Positions 33,616-44,887 of a stretch of 56,000 nucleotides of DNA are shown one piece after another (within the stretch, counting starts at the first letter, position 1; the number at the start of each line of letters is the position of its first letter). Position numbers and translations under genes: made by a program. The stretch covers positions 156,380,057-156,436,056 of the forward strand of contig CM043952.1 in NCBI GenBank assembly GCA_014529385.2. Direction: 5' to 3'. The DNA is from Adiantum capillus-veneris (Eukaryota > Streptophyta > Polypodiopsida > Polypodiales > Pteridaceae). Below the pieces are notes generated by a model. It made no database searches and was not told where the DNA came from. It saw only the letters and a program-made list of their open reading frames with translations.

Positions 33616-34785
33616 TGAATTATTTTTCCCATATCAACATCTAGGTGGAATGCCATATATTGCCTTCAAGGTGAAAGTGTGCATGATTGCATTTAAAGAG
33701 ATTCCCTCTCTTTGCATCTACTAAAAACAGCCTAGAGCTTCCTAACCCATTCCTTCAAGATGCAAGCATATGTGATTGCATATGGAGAGACACCCTTGCT
33801 TCGCATCCGCCAAAAACAACCTGGAGCTTCTTGGCCATACCCAAGTTGGACATATCCTGCAATTAGTGCATTCCAGAGACAACGTCCCAAATTGGAAGCT
33901 CCTCAAGCACTTCTTGTGCTTTATCAAATGCACCAAATTTGGAATGCATGTCATCCAAGACCGTGCCAGGCATGAAACTTTCTTTCAACACTTCTTGACT
34001 AGCAATATCATCGAGAATTCTTTTGCCCATATCAACATCTTGTGTAATGGCACACGCCTTCAAGGTGCAAATAAACGTGATTTCATTTGGAGAGATGTCC
34101 TTTTTGTGCATCTGTTGAAAATAGCCTAGAGTTTCTTGAACGTGACTTGATTGGACATATCTTGCAATCAATGCACTCCATGAAACAACATTGTAGACAT
34201 AATCTTGTCAAGGTCTTGTTGCACTCTGAGAAGTTCACCACACTTGACATACATACTATCCCCTAAGAAGTGCACCACACTTGACATACAAATTGCCCAT
34301 CCTACAATCAATGAACTCCATGAGATTACATTACGAACATGGATCTTGTCAAGGGCCTGTTGCACTATGAGAAGTGAACCAACCTCTCTCTGTATTTGAT
34401 AAAAACAACCAAGAGGTTTGTGATCCTTACCCTATTGGACATATCTTGCAAATCAATGCACTCCATAAGACAACATTGTGGACATGAAGCTTCTGGAGGG
34501 ACACTGTAGGGTTTTGAAACCATCCATCCTTGCATGTAATATATTTCCACGATGCAATCATCACCAAGATAATAACTTCCACCATTGTAACCTATAGAAT
34601 GCAATCAATATACTCCATGAGATAACACTATGGATATGAAGATTGTCAGGACCTATTGCACTCTAAGAAGTGCACCACCCTCTCTCTACATTTGCTAAAA
34701 ACAACCCAAAGCTTCCTGACCTTGACCCTATTGGACATATCAAGCAATCAATGCACTCCATGAGACAACAATGCATAAGGTGACT
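33590..34785 (-). pseudogene. PPR (pentatricopeptide repeat) pseudogene fragment
   Basis: The minus strand carries a run of degenerate 35-residue PPR motifs: VVSWSALIARYVQ, ETLGYFQQMHKKDISPNEIT, LKACAITQDVDMGKRI, LDDMHSKFGAFDKAQEVLEE and NALIAGYVQLGYGQEAPGCF. The spacing is that of the PLS subfamily, whose members bind organellar RNA and often serve RNA editing. The part at 34180-34785 contains several truncated near-copies of the same repeat (around SWSALI and GALLRVQ). Stops and frame changes occur throughout; there are no start, E or DYW domains. It is a dead gene piece between two LINEs. Confidence 0.8.
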
Positions 34786-35267
34786 GTGCTAGGATTTTTT
34801 GTCACAAAGAAAGAGTGCGCCCTACTGCAATTGGATAGGGATAAGGCCTATGATAGGATCACATGGTTGTTCATTGGAGATTTTATGAAGTCTCTAGGCT
34901 TTGGGCCCCAAAGGTGCCGATTGGCCAACACTCTTTGTGGTAGTAGCCAATCAGAGCTCCTCTTCAATGAAAGGATTGTGGGGTCCTTCAAGGTAAAAAG
35001 ATCTATTAAGCAAGGCTGCCCACTTTCCCCTTTAATTTTTACCATTGGATCCCATCCTTTGGTAAAATTACTCAAAGATAGTGCAGCTAAAGGGAAGATT
35101 CAAGGACTAATTCTACCTAACAGCAAAAAACTTCTAGCTAAGCTCTTTGCGAATGACTCCCTAATCTTTCTTGAAACATGCCCCCAAGTCATTAGGAAGG
35201 CCCTAGAAATTGTGCAAATGTTCACCTTAGCATCATGGTCAAAGTGTAGCATTGAAAAGCTGAGATT

Positions 35268-35371
<104 letters not shown>

Positions 35372-35456
35372 AATGACTCATTTGATCCATCAATGTGGAC
35401 TGGGGAGATTGTTACCAAGGGGAAATAATTTTTGGCACTTGGGAGCTCCTTTGGGG

Positions 35457-35587
35457 GTGGATGTAACCCACAAGAAAAGATTCCTCTAGGTGATGGAGAA
35501 GGTGAAGAGCAATATGTGAAGGTGGATGTAACCCACAAGAAAAGATTCCTCTAGGTGATGGAGAAGGTGAAGAGCAATATGTGAAGG
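35457..35587. repeat. 65-bp perfect tandem duplication in the LINE
   Basis: GGATGTAACCCACAAGAAAA starts at 35459 and again at 35524. The two 65-bp units look identical, which implies a recent event in an otherwise old element. Confidence 0.9.
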
Positions 35588-36761
35588 TGGGAGTATGTGA
35601 TCCTCCCCTTTTCGAGAAGAATAAAGGTTATCAATTCCTTCTTACTTGCTTATATAGCTTTCAATGGATGATTGCTTAAGCTTGCCAAATGCAACTAGAA
35701 AAAGTTTTTGAAACTAGTTAAGAGATTCCTATGGAAGAACAACACTAAAGACTCAATGCCTTGGTAGTGGGCTAGGTGGGAGACCATTGCAAAACCTATG
35801 GAGCAAGGCAGTCTCAATATTATTAACCCTAGCATTCATACGCAAGCTCAATTCTCCAAGCTTGTGATTGCGCTCACAAAACAGGACCGAGCTTGGGCTA
35901 TTATGGTTAAGGCTATGATAGATAACTCTAAGGTATGCTTGGAAGGTGGTCAATGGAAAGTGATTGAAGGGCACAACAAGTTGATGGCCCTTGTTGGGCC
36001 GTCCTTAAACTTGGGGGTATGATAGGAGAACTTGCTAAAAATTTCAACAAGGTGATGAAGTCCTTGGAATGGGGAGAGATATTTAGATACTTTCATAATT
36101 CCATGACTCACTGGTCCCCTCTCTAAGGCTAGAAGCATCCTGCTAACACCTTTTTGGAGAAAAGTTGCTAGGAAAATTAACAACAAAGGTATTAAACATC
36201 TTGGTCACTTTTGGGATTACAACAATTGTAATTGGAAAGGAACAAACCAACTGGCTCTCTAGTATAAATTGAATCGAATAGAAAGGTTATTGATCAGCAG
36301 AGCTCTAGAATGGGTTATCACAATGTGTTTACTGGATCCAAGTTCGGAGTGGAAATCTTGGTAGTGGCCTAAGAACACACACTTCCTTAAACCGCAAGAC
36401 AAGGAAGTATATTGCACACTAATGTATTCTAAGGATTGGTTCTCTCCGCTTAATAAGCACTGGCGGGAGTCAAGGTGGGAGATAGTTGTAAGGAATATAT
36501 GATGCCCACCATGGCTGCATAAGATGAAGGTGTTCGTGTGGAAGGTTCTATGGGGAGCCATGCCAACTTGGGTGAAGGTGTGCACTAGAGGATTGGACCA
36601 AATAGATGTCCACGATGAAAATTGGCTAGTGAAGACCTCACTCACCTATTCAAGGATTGCCCAACGATTTGTGGCCTACCTGGAAAAACCTGCAAATGGG
36701 TCTAAAAAACTTGAAAAATAGGATTCTTTAAGAACGGCCTTTTTTTTGGGAGGGAAGGTGT

Positions 36762-36765
36762 TTAA
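36762..36765. repeat. TTAA target duplication (left)
   Basis: TTAA immediately before CACTAGAATGG; matches 38105-38108. Confidence 0.85.
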
Positions 36766-38104
36766 CACTAGAATGGTAACAGGACACTTTTATATCCTTG
36801 GACACTTTTGTGTCCTGTTAAGTGACCATTTTGCTTGAATTATTTGAAGAGTATGAAAATGAATTTCTAGGTGCTATACATCCACAAAGTTGCCTTATGA
36901 ACTGAACAAAACTTAGCTTTTTTTTTTGAGTATCGATCTCACCATTAACCTTACTCTTGCACAACATTTTTGAACCTAAACTGTGTGAAAAAACGAGTCC
37001 TGTTTTTTGCTTTTTTTCCATTTTTTGCAACTATACCACTCTAAACTTCATGTTTGTGAGGTTTAGATGGCTAGAGGTTAGGCCTTCATAGTTCTCAACA
37101 TGTTTTGATGCTTGTAGGGAGAGCTAAGTGTTAAAATTGAAAGTTATGACCAATTTACAAGAATTGCATAATCCTGTTTTTTGGCCAAAATTAGCACTTT
37201 TATGGTTTTTTTGGTGGCTTTCTTGATATCCAAATTCAATTTTGATTGTGTAAGTGTAATGTATAACATAAAGCTAATCTTCCTTGAGTTTTGGGGTACC
37301 TAATATGCTATATAGCATAGTATATGATGATGGTTGAGTTTTTTGATTGCTGAAGAATACGATACATTTTAGAGTAGCAAGTATAACTTTCTCAATATTG
37401 CTAGTTTCTTAAGCCAATTGTGTGTATTTTGTAGGTAGTGACCATATCTAATCATAGACTACAAACTTGGCTAGATATTGAGTAGTTTGTATGGGTTTCT
37501 AGAGGTCATAATGCTAAACCCAGTTTTTTCATGTTTGCTGTATTTTGAACTTTATCATTGCCCCCAAGGCTCCAATTGTAAGAGATCCATTATCCTTTTG
37601 ACATGCTCCATGGCTCCTTTTGAATCCAGAGGCCCAAAGGGAACTAAGAAAACATGTATATAGTATCTATATTGAGCGTGACAATAGAAACTTTGATGAT
37701 AGGTCCGTAGAATGGCAAAAATGCTACTTTTTTGTCCCTATTTTTTTTGCCCAATAAAATATTAGTGAGGTAAAAGCAACCATATGCTTTAGTCACCAAC
37801 CCATTGAAGTTAACAGGGCATTTTATCTCATGTCCTACAAAAATCTCCACTCTTATTTATATGCAATCAACGATAAGAAATTGTTGTTTTGGGAAAAATG
37901 CACTGGTCCATCAACTTTGGAGGCTTGTAGTGACCAAGGGATGAGAAAAATTACAAGTTTCTCATTTTTTCCATATGTAGTAGTGATTGAACTATAAGCT
38001 CATGAAAGGATTTTTCAAAATGAGTGGATCTACTATGGTTTTGGAATTTTTTCCCAAAACCCTGAAAGGACACTTTTATGTCCTCTTAGGTTACCATTCT
38101 AGTG
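36766..38104. mobile_element. piggyBac-like TIR element, copy 1
   Basis: It starts CACTAGAATGGTAAC and ends GTTACCATTCTAGTG, a perfect 15-bp inverted repeat, flanked on both sides by TTAA. TTAA duplication together with a C-x-C-T-A-G terminus is the known signature of the piggyBac superfamily. Near the ends are near-palindromic boxes: GGACACTTTTATATCC and GGACACTTTTGTGTCC on the left, GGACACTTTTATGTCC on the right. No ORF encodes a transposase, so it is non-autonomous. It interrupts a LINE frame that resumes at once afterward. Confidence 0.8.
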
Positions 38105-38108
38105 TTAA
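38105..38108. repeat. TTAA target duplication (right)
   Basis: TTAA immediately after ...TCTAGTG. Confidence 0.85.
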
Positions 38109-38457
38109 GAGGCAAGCACTTCTCATTGTCACGCAAATTGTGAGATATTGCTATTTTTGTGAAGTTGTTTGGAAGGCAAGGAATATTGGAGAGCACATTC
38201 AAAATAGCTAGGTCCACAAATATAATCCAAGAAAGCAGGGAGGCGATCATCACCATGAGGAGACAGATAAACTCAAATGAGTGGAAGAAGGCCTTAGACA
38301 CCACTATGACTAACTCTCTTGGGTAAACATGTGAGCTTATCTCTTGCCATGGGGTAGCTCCCCTTTCAACTGATGTAATCATGGCCCTGGAAAGCTGTCA
38401 TGGCTCAACACGGGCATGAGAGGAACTTGTAACGTTTTGGCTATATTAATATAATCT

Positions 38458-38473
38458 ACTCATAATTGTGAGT
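38458..38473 (+). other. LINE 3'-terminal palindrome, copy 2
   Basis: ACTCATAATTGTGAGT, one mismatch from the perfect palindrome, then TTGC and a poly(A) run at 38478-38489. Confidence 0.7.
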
Positions 38474-38489
38474 TTGCAAAAAAAAAAAA

Positions 38490-38870
38490 ACACAAAAAAG
38501 AAGCCTCAGTAATAATTTTGACGAAAAGACGCAGGAGCTCAAGAGAGCATGCATATCAAAAAACACAAGAACTTAAAAAAATCACTACAAAGGCTTGGAC
38601 TATCCTACTAGAGATACAACACATGGACATTACTTTTGTTGTAGACATGCGTTGGTAGTTAAATGAGAGATAGAGAAGGACAAGGATGAAGACAAAAAAG
38701 GACCCTCAAGATCAGCTTCTACCACACTTCCAAAGCCTGACCTTTGTATGGTAGCATCTCAGATAGAAGTTCACATGGATGAGGTGGTGAAAAATCTTAT
38801 TGTTTATGAGGACATGGTAAGCAACTCAACCCTCATTACTTATCTCAAGACAAAATAAGCATTTTGAGAT
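38490..38870 (+). pseudogene. Coding-like remnant, unrecognised
   Basis: The plus frame reads FDEKTQELKRACISKN and, after stops, TTLPKPDLCMVASQIEVHMD and EVVKNLIVYEDMVSNSTL. The composition resembles the charged relic at 31.3-33.6 kb. It may be a further piece of the same gene displaced by the LINE and PPR insertions, but this is a guess. Confidence 0.25.
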
Positions 38871-39735
38871 TATTAGAAGCCCACTTTATGATATCCACTT
38901 TATCGTAGCTGATGGTGTTGCACTCACTTTGCATACAAGGGGTTCAAAGTGTGGATGCTCAAGGGAACTGCCTATGGTAGGGATCTTTTGAGAATCACTA
39001 TGGCTTACAAGATCTACTCAATGGTGACACCGATGGTGGGCAGAGGATGGTCTTAGGGGGAGGCACCTGGATGCCCTTCACTTGCCGGTCTTCTACACGC
39101 TACAACTACCCTTCTTTTTGGATGTGGGAGAGGCTTCCCTCCCATCTCTCTATGGGGAGACAAAGGGGGCCAGGGTTTCTTTGTTTTTTGTTCAACAAGG
39201 AGCTCATTTGTGGCACGAGATTTCTCTTTGGTGGCAATGAATGATGGTTGAGTGAGGTTTTTCCCCCCTTGATTGCTTGCCATGAATCTGTGTGGTTGGA
39301 GTTGCTTCTATCAATGCCTTGGGGCTGACAGTGCTTGGCTCACCACAATAGCCTTCGGTTGGTGGATTCTCTTGGTGGCTACTCAACTCCCTCGGTGACG
39401 ACCCTTTCAATGGTGATGGAGTCTCTTGATCCCCCCATTATGCAGAGGTATGTATTTATTTGTAGGTATTTCCACAGCATGTATCCAGTTTCTTTTTGAT
39501 AGGGTAGCACCCTGATAAGCCTAGTGCTCTTATGGTTGTAATTGGGACTATATGTTGTTTAGATCTGATGGTGTATTTGGTTAGGCCTCTGTGTAAAAGT
39601 CCTTGATTTGCTTTTTGATTGGTTATGTAATTGTGATGCCATGGATCATTTTGAGCATGGCTACCCTTGTAATTCTTTTTGCTAGGATTAATATATATAT
39701 AAAACTCACAATTGTGAGTACTACAAAAAAATCAT
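38871..39735 (+). mobile_element. LINE-like 3' tail, copy 3
   Basis: No coding region is supported. The segment ends with TTAATATATATATAAAACTCACAATTGTGAGTACTAC and then an A run (39726-39732), the same terminal arrangement as LINE copies 1 and 2. The 5' limit is unknown. Confidence 0.4.
39704..39719 (+). other. LINE 3'-terminal palindrome, copy 3
   Basis: ACTCACAATTGTGAGT, identical to the copy at 32185-32200. Confidence 0.7.
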
Positions 39736-39794
39736 GAGGTCTAGTTGTTGAAAAAGAAGTGGCCACGAGATCTTGAGCCAAACATGTTGGAGAA

Positions 39795-40135
39795 TCTATC
39801 TATTAATAAAAGGGGGAGGGATTTAGGCTCCCTCCAGGGATTTCATTAACGTAATCACGATCGTGTGATTACATCAATAACTCTAGTATTTACACACAAA
39901 AAAATCACGTGATCACGTTAATTGTTAACGTGACTTTGATTTTGACCTGCAAAAACCTATAGAGCCGGATAGCCCTCCGGGGTTTCTATTTTTCCCTGCG
40001 GGGCCCGTCGGGCTTTTTCATTTTCTGAACGGGCCCGTCGGATATATGCAGTAGCCTGGCGGGCCCGCTGAGTTAATGAAAAAGCTCGGCGAGAGTAATT
40101 ATATAGGAAATAGTGTGCTAACCCCGGTCTTTTAG
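39795..40135 (+). mobile_element. Possible Helitron-like element (5' end only)
   Basis: TCTATCTATTAATAAAAGGG starts at 39795 directly after an A and closely matches the 5' termini of plant Helitrons (TC...ACTATTAATAAAA). The following sequence has a perfect hairpin, CACGTTAA-TTG-TTAACGTG, another palindrome around CACGATCGTG, and three CGGGCCCG copies (about 40004-40066). I could not find a convincing CTRR-T end with its hairpin, so the 3' limit is arbitrary. Confidence 0.35.
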
Positions 40136-41066
40136 CTAGGCAAATCCTTGGGGAGTGTATCTGAGTGCTGGGTATAGTCATCTCCTTGTGAATTGACCTA
40201 AGGTTACAGAGTCACAGGTCCTTTTTTTGGGCCGAACGTGATTCTTAATTCGGTAACCAGTTTTAAAAAAAATTAATTCGTTTATCGACATAAAGGTACA
40301 AAACCAAAACAACTTAAAACTTAGAGAATCATGCTCATTGCGAAGAAGCCAATGGTCCAAATGAGGGCTGTAATTGGTTTTAGAAGATGAGCATCTGTAA
40401 ATGAGGGCTCGATAGTCAAGGGTCGGATGTCCTCTACTAGTGTACCAGGCATATAAAGATCCTTGAAGTCTTGCATTTGAGTTGATTTACACTTGTCACT
40501 CCATAATATAAGATCTATAATCCTTGATTGGGTTAAAATAGCTTTTATATATTGAATTGGTTTCATGGGTGGGCTACAATCCTTCACTGGGTACAAGTAG
40601 TCCTCAATTGAGTGATTATATTGAAGATCTATTTGCGTTAGTTCATGCATTGGTTTATACAGAGAGTGCATTATGTATTATAATAGATTATTAGTGCATG
40701 AAATGACCAATCATATATTTTATTGCTTTTGTTTGTTTTTTTGTAGCAAATGAAATTAGATGTGTCTTATTAGTTGCAAATCAAAGTGGACATATAAACA
40801 ATCATTATAATAATAATTGCATAGAGAGATTCATAGAATTGTTATAGTTATTATGCCATGCATAGAGTACATTGCAATGTGTATGGTTGCTCACAATATA
40901 GGTGATCGATATGTGGATTGACTAGCGTGCATTGAAAATCTCATATTGTGCATCATGGTTACTTTCATATTGAATGGTTTTTAATTTATAATATATATTG
41001 AAAATAAGAAAATGTTTCAAAAACTGAACATCTTGTTATTTTGTCTTCAGTTTTAATTTAAAAGCA
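40136..41066. other. AT-rich stretch without a supported gene
   Basis: A 116-codon minus-strand ORF (40671-40321) has no recognisable motif. Otherwise AT-rich sequence upstream of the hAT relic. Confidence 0.4.
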
Positions 41067-41951
41067 ATGGAGAAAAATGTGGGCACAAGTGGTACAAAGA
41101 AGCCAAAGAATAAAAAAGCTCCAGGCAAAGAGTGGGATTATGCTCACAACATATGCGGCCGATACATGGAGTGGCAATGTAAATTTTGTCACACAACAAA
41201 AACAGGCGGTGCACCACGTATTAGGGGTCATTTTCTGGGTAGCGCTAAAAACATTTGTAAGAAATGTGAACATTCTCATGCACCTACAGTTGCAAATCGT
41301 TTGAGAGAAGAGATCGCCAAAAAGGGTGGCAAGAGACAACAGATATATAGCTCTGTGCCTTCGAGTCAAGGGTTCCCAGAGCCAAATATTAACTCCACAG
41401 ATCCTGTAGTGATGCCAACTAACCTTGGAGAACAACCTACGCAAGGAGAGAAAATTCCAGGCAGTGTTCCTTTTAAACATCACAATGAAGGTGGACTTTG
41501 TCAAATGCGTCAAAAATCATTACATCAAAGCTTTTGAGTGTAGTCTCTAGAAGAAGCACAAACTGCACTCGCCAAAGCAATATTCTTTACTAGAAATGCT
41601 TTGGTCATGGTAGATAGCAATCATTGGAAGCCTGCTTGGAAGAAAATCGGTGAGTTTGGTCAAAGATTTTCAACTCCTTCTTATCACACGATAAGAAATG
41701 TTTTCTTGGACAATATGTATTGCAACGAAAAGATACTGAATCACATCAAAAGTGCTGGCTACGAGGAGGAAATGCCAACTTGGTTGTATGATTGTCAAAA
41801 CGAAGATGAAGAAAAGTTCAATGTTGGTGTATCTCAATGCACTATAAATGAAATAGAAGAGAATTTGATAATAGATGTGGAGGTTGAATTACAAGGAGAA
41901 CCACAACACTCAGACTTAGAACCAGATAACAACTCAACTGATTCAATATAG
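41067..41951 (+). pseudogene. hAT transposase N-terminal relic with BED zinc finger
   Basis: In one plus-strand frame, broken only by TGA at 41535 and a TAG two codons later. Residues 1-60 form a BED finger: W...GRYMEWQCKFCHTTKTGG followed by RIRGHFLG, giving C-x2-C and the H of the finger. After the stops the frame shows LAKAIFFTRNALVMVDSNHW and GEFGQRFSTPSYHTIRNVF, which match the region before the catalytic core in plant hAT transposases. An acidic tail follows. The catalytic and dimerisation (hATC) domains are missing, so it is a truncated relic. No terminal repeats were identified. Confidence 0.75.
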
Positions 41952-42063
41952 CTTGAGAGTAGAATGAGTAAATGTCAAAAACCATTGTAAAAGACCTTGT
42001 AAACAAATGTGTTTTGAGTAATTACAATGCTTCATATTCACGATAGTACATAGTTTGTCGATC

Positions 42064-43101
42064 TCAATTGTGTTGCCCTGAAGCAGCATCTTGCTCATCA
42101 AACAGATTTCTAATTGTACTAGGGGTATCTGGGCGTGCTTGCTTGAATTTATATTCATTTGCTATGCCAAAGATAATATATATTCCTTGTGGAATATCTT
42201 GTGAACAGATTGCGCATCGACTTCTATTCTGTATCAAACGAATAAGACAAACTAAATGATAATAATGACCACATGTCAATGTATAATATCCACTCCATCC
42301 ATCAAAATTTCTTGTAGCAAACTGGACATTGGGAAGATGAGGATGCATCTGAAGTACATGAGGGGACCAACTCCGGATGCAAGACAAGGTGGCTGATGTG
42401 TGTCCCTTGTACAGGTGTTGGATTCACTCGCTGTGTCAGATTTGAACGTCCTGACTTAAGCGGTGAATGCTTTTCTCCATCCAGACTTGTGAGGGTTGAG
42501 GTGTCTAGGTGGTTATAGAAAGCCGTGTTATTTTGCATCTTTCTCTGCCAATTGTGTCGTGTAAATATCCTTCTCTCTTTTTAATTGTAGGTCGGTGCCT
42601 TCCACTATCAATGCCAGCTCATCTCGGGTGCAAGTGACAATACTCTCCCTTAAATCATGAGTGGCAATAGTTGTCTCCTTTGACGAGAAGTGTACTTGCG
42701 TTGTTGTACAAAGTGAACATATAACATTTTTGCAAAATATAGCGCACAATCTGCATTGTGCAGGGGATGGCCATAGACCTCCAAATAAGTCCTCTCACGT
42801 TATCTTTGATCGCATCATGGCTGCAATTCGAAACCTTCCACCTTCCTTCCTTGATCTCTGCGTCCTCACATGGCCATATTGTCTTGATCGTGTTCTTTGT
42901 CACTTCTTTATTGATCTCTTTCCATTGCATATGGTTTGGATTTTCCCACTTTGAGAGTCGACAAGCAGTACGCATCGCTTGTTGTGCCGACATGCCGTGT
43001 GTGAGAGACTTCATGCGCTGAAATGCATTAACAGCTGCTTGTTGTTGATCATCAGGCAGTGATTGGGTGCCAGTGCCAATATCTTGTTCTTCATCGGCCA
43101 T
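42064..43101 (-). pseudogene. RING-H2 protein pseudogene
   Basis: Start at ATG 43101 (MADEEQDIGTGTQSLPDDQQ). The N-terminal part (to about 42660) has several Trp and basic residues and may be a small helical domain. Next comes a helical stretch (LQLKREKDIYTTQLAEKD). Then, across a frameshift near 42305, the RING: CPVC...CGHYYHLVC...CAIC, that is C-x2-C, C-x-H-x2-H-x2-C and C-x2-C. These ligands are all present, the RING-H2 pattern. Such domains usually recruit E2 enzymes for ubiquitin transfer. Two or three frameshifts kill the ORF. It lies about 210 bases after the kinase pseudogene on the same strand. Confidence 0.65.
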
Positions 43102-43310
43102 TTTCTCTTAGAGTTGCAGTCAACAGATAGACAAATATTCAATATCATTGGCAAATATATATTCTCACTCATTGAGACACTGCACGGAATCCACTAAATC
43201 AAACCACAACAAATGCGACTAATTGAACCACAAGGCAAATTTGAAATACTGACAGTTAAATGATAAATTTGAAATGACTAAAGATAATTGACTCAATTAG
43301 GTGAACCACT

Positions 43311-44887
43311 TCAAACCAGATAATACACTTCAATAATAAAAAAATACCCTGGACAAGACATATGTATATCATAGAATTGTTTAAATCGGATAAAATGATG
43401 GTGCAAGTTCAACAAGTGGACGTTGGAGTATGTCTTTAAATGTTCTTTGAAAAATATCAACACGTCAGAAGCATTCCTTCTTTGGTCCCGCTCTTTTAAC
43501 TTCATCCAACAATCTACTTTAATTTGAATAGCCCTCATAACATGTTCGTCCGGTTGGTGAAAAACTTCTTCTAGAAAATAAACTTTTCTGGCTGCACTCC
43601 AAAAATTTGCCAGCATGTCGAATAGGTAGCCCAATGCATAAATGTTGCTCACTTTTGTGTATGCATCTATGCACTATGGATCGTATAGTTCAGGAGCAAT
43701 CCATGGTCGCTTAGCCATCTCGACATTCCCTGCTCTCTTTGCATTCAAAACTGTTCGTCCGACTGTGCACTTGGATGCAGATAATTATTTGCTACGCGCT
43801 TAGCTGGTGTTCTTAGCATCATACCCCAATCAATGATACCGACGCGGGGTTTATTGACGCAAGTAAAGTCCAACATTACATTGAACGGGTGCAGGTCATT
43901 GTGCACTATACCGGCCGAGTGGGCAGCCGCAACGCCGTTGATTAAGGCATGACACATTTCTGGCATCTGCTCGATCACTGCTTTGATCTGCACCGTGTCT
44001 ATCTCACTTACAGGAAGATTTGATACAGGCAATGACCTCCAGCCGTGTTTTAGTGTGCATGTGTCGTCTGAACAATCCGTGAGCGAACAGTAAGCGATAC
44101 ATCATGTCACCCACGGTACCCCCATTGTAGTACGGGAATATCGTGATCGAAGGAGCTTCTATAGTAAACCCAATGCACCTTACAATGGAGGGGTGAAGCA
44201 TTTGCATTCCTTGCTCTGTCTGAAAGCTGTCAAATTTTGCCTCACTCCCTCCCTAGTAACATTTTCCCACATATGTAATGTGGTCTGGAAAAAATGAGAT
44301 GCCTTTGATTGTGTACAATGTGCACACACCGAAGGAACCTACTTAAATCCGCATACCTTCTACCAAGGCTTCATGAGGGATGCCGACAAGATGAGCGCAC
44401 TTTGCATTCAAAGCAGTGTGCATGATTGTGTCAGTGCCTTTGGCATCGGATCGAACTCCCAAAGCTGCTTGCACATCTTGGGCCATCTTCAATCTCTTGG
44501 GTAAGGCTGCTTGTCCTACGCTTTCACATGCTTCATCTTTACCTTCTATTCTTCCCACAATTTATCCCAGAGCTCTAATTTTGACATGTTCCAGGCAGGT
44601 GGGATATCTTTCTTTAAGTCTCTGTGACATACTTTCATATTGCCCAACACTGTCCTGACCTTGTGGTGGGGGTCAAATTCTCGTATCCTAGCTGGAAGCA
44701 ACAACTCATATTGGCCTTCAAGTCGCAACCTACACTCTATGTTCTCGCATATAGCGCTAGTGATGTCTTTGATGTAGACATCGCTTTCACTAATCTACTG
44801 TATGCGATCATCTGCACATGATGAGATTGCCAAAATACGTTCTTTATGAATGGCACGCATAATACATTTCTTTTGATCTGGCATCAT
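43311..44887 (-). pseudogene. Protein kinase pseudogene
   Basis: Start ATGATG at 44887. The N-terminal region (about 180 residues) is unrecognised. Kinase landmarks in order: glycine loop VGSFGV (about 44335), a lysine in YVGKCY as the probable ATP-binding Lys, Glu in FQTEQGMQMLHPSIV (alpha C), catalytic loop HNDLHPFNVML (about 43900), IIDWGM in place of DFG, WIAPELYDP (APE motif, about 43690), and SNIYALGYLFDML with Asn instead of the usual Asp. All key catalytic residues are kept, yet stops (TAG, TAA) and two frameshifts break the ORF, so it died recently relative to its divergence. The subfamily is unknown. No introns are needed to connect the motifs. Confidence 0.75.

Noticed and set aside
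36766-38104. CACTA (En/Spm) superfamily instead of piggyBac, because the ends read CACTAG
   Set aside because: CACTA elements make 3-bp duplications. Here the 3 bp beside the ends are TAA and TTA, not a direct repeat, whereas TTAA is exact on both sides.
41067-41951. A functional hAT transposase
   Set aside because: Two stops interrupt the frame and the catalytic and C-terminal dimerisation regions are missing.
42064-44887. Firm assignment of the kinase/RING and H3-like genes to an endogenised giant virus
   Set aside because: Compact intronless genes fit, but no viral hallmark gene (major capsid, packaging ATPase, DNA polymerase B) is present in the window, so it stays a hypothesis.
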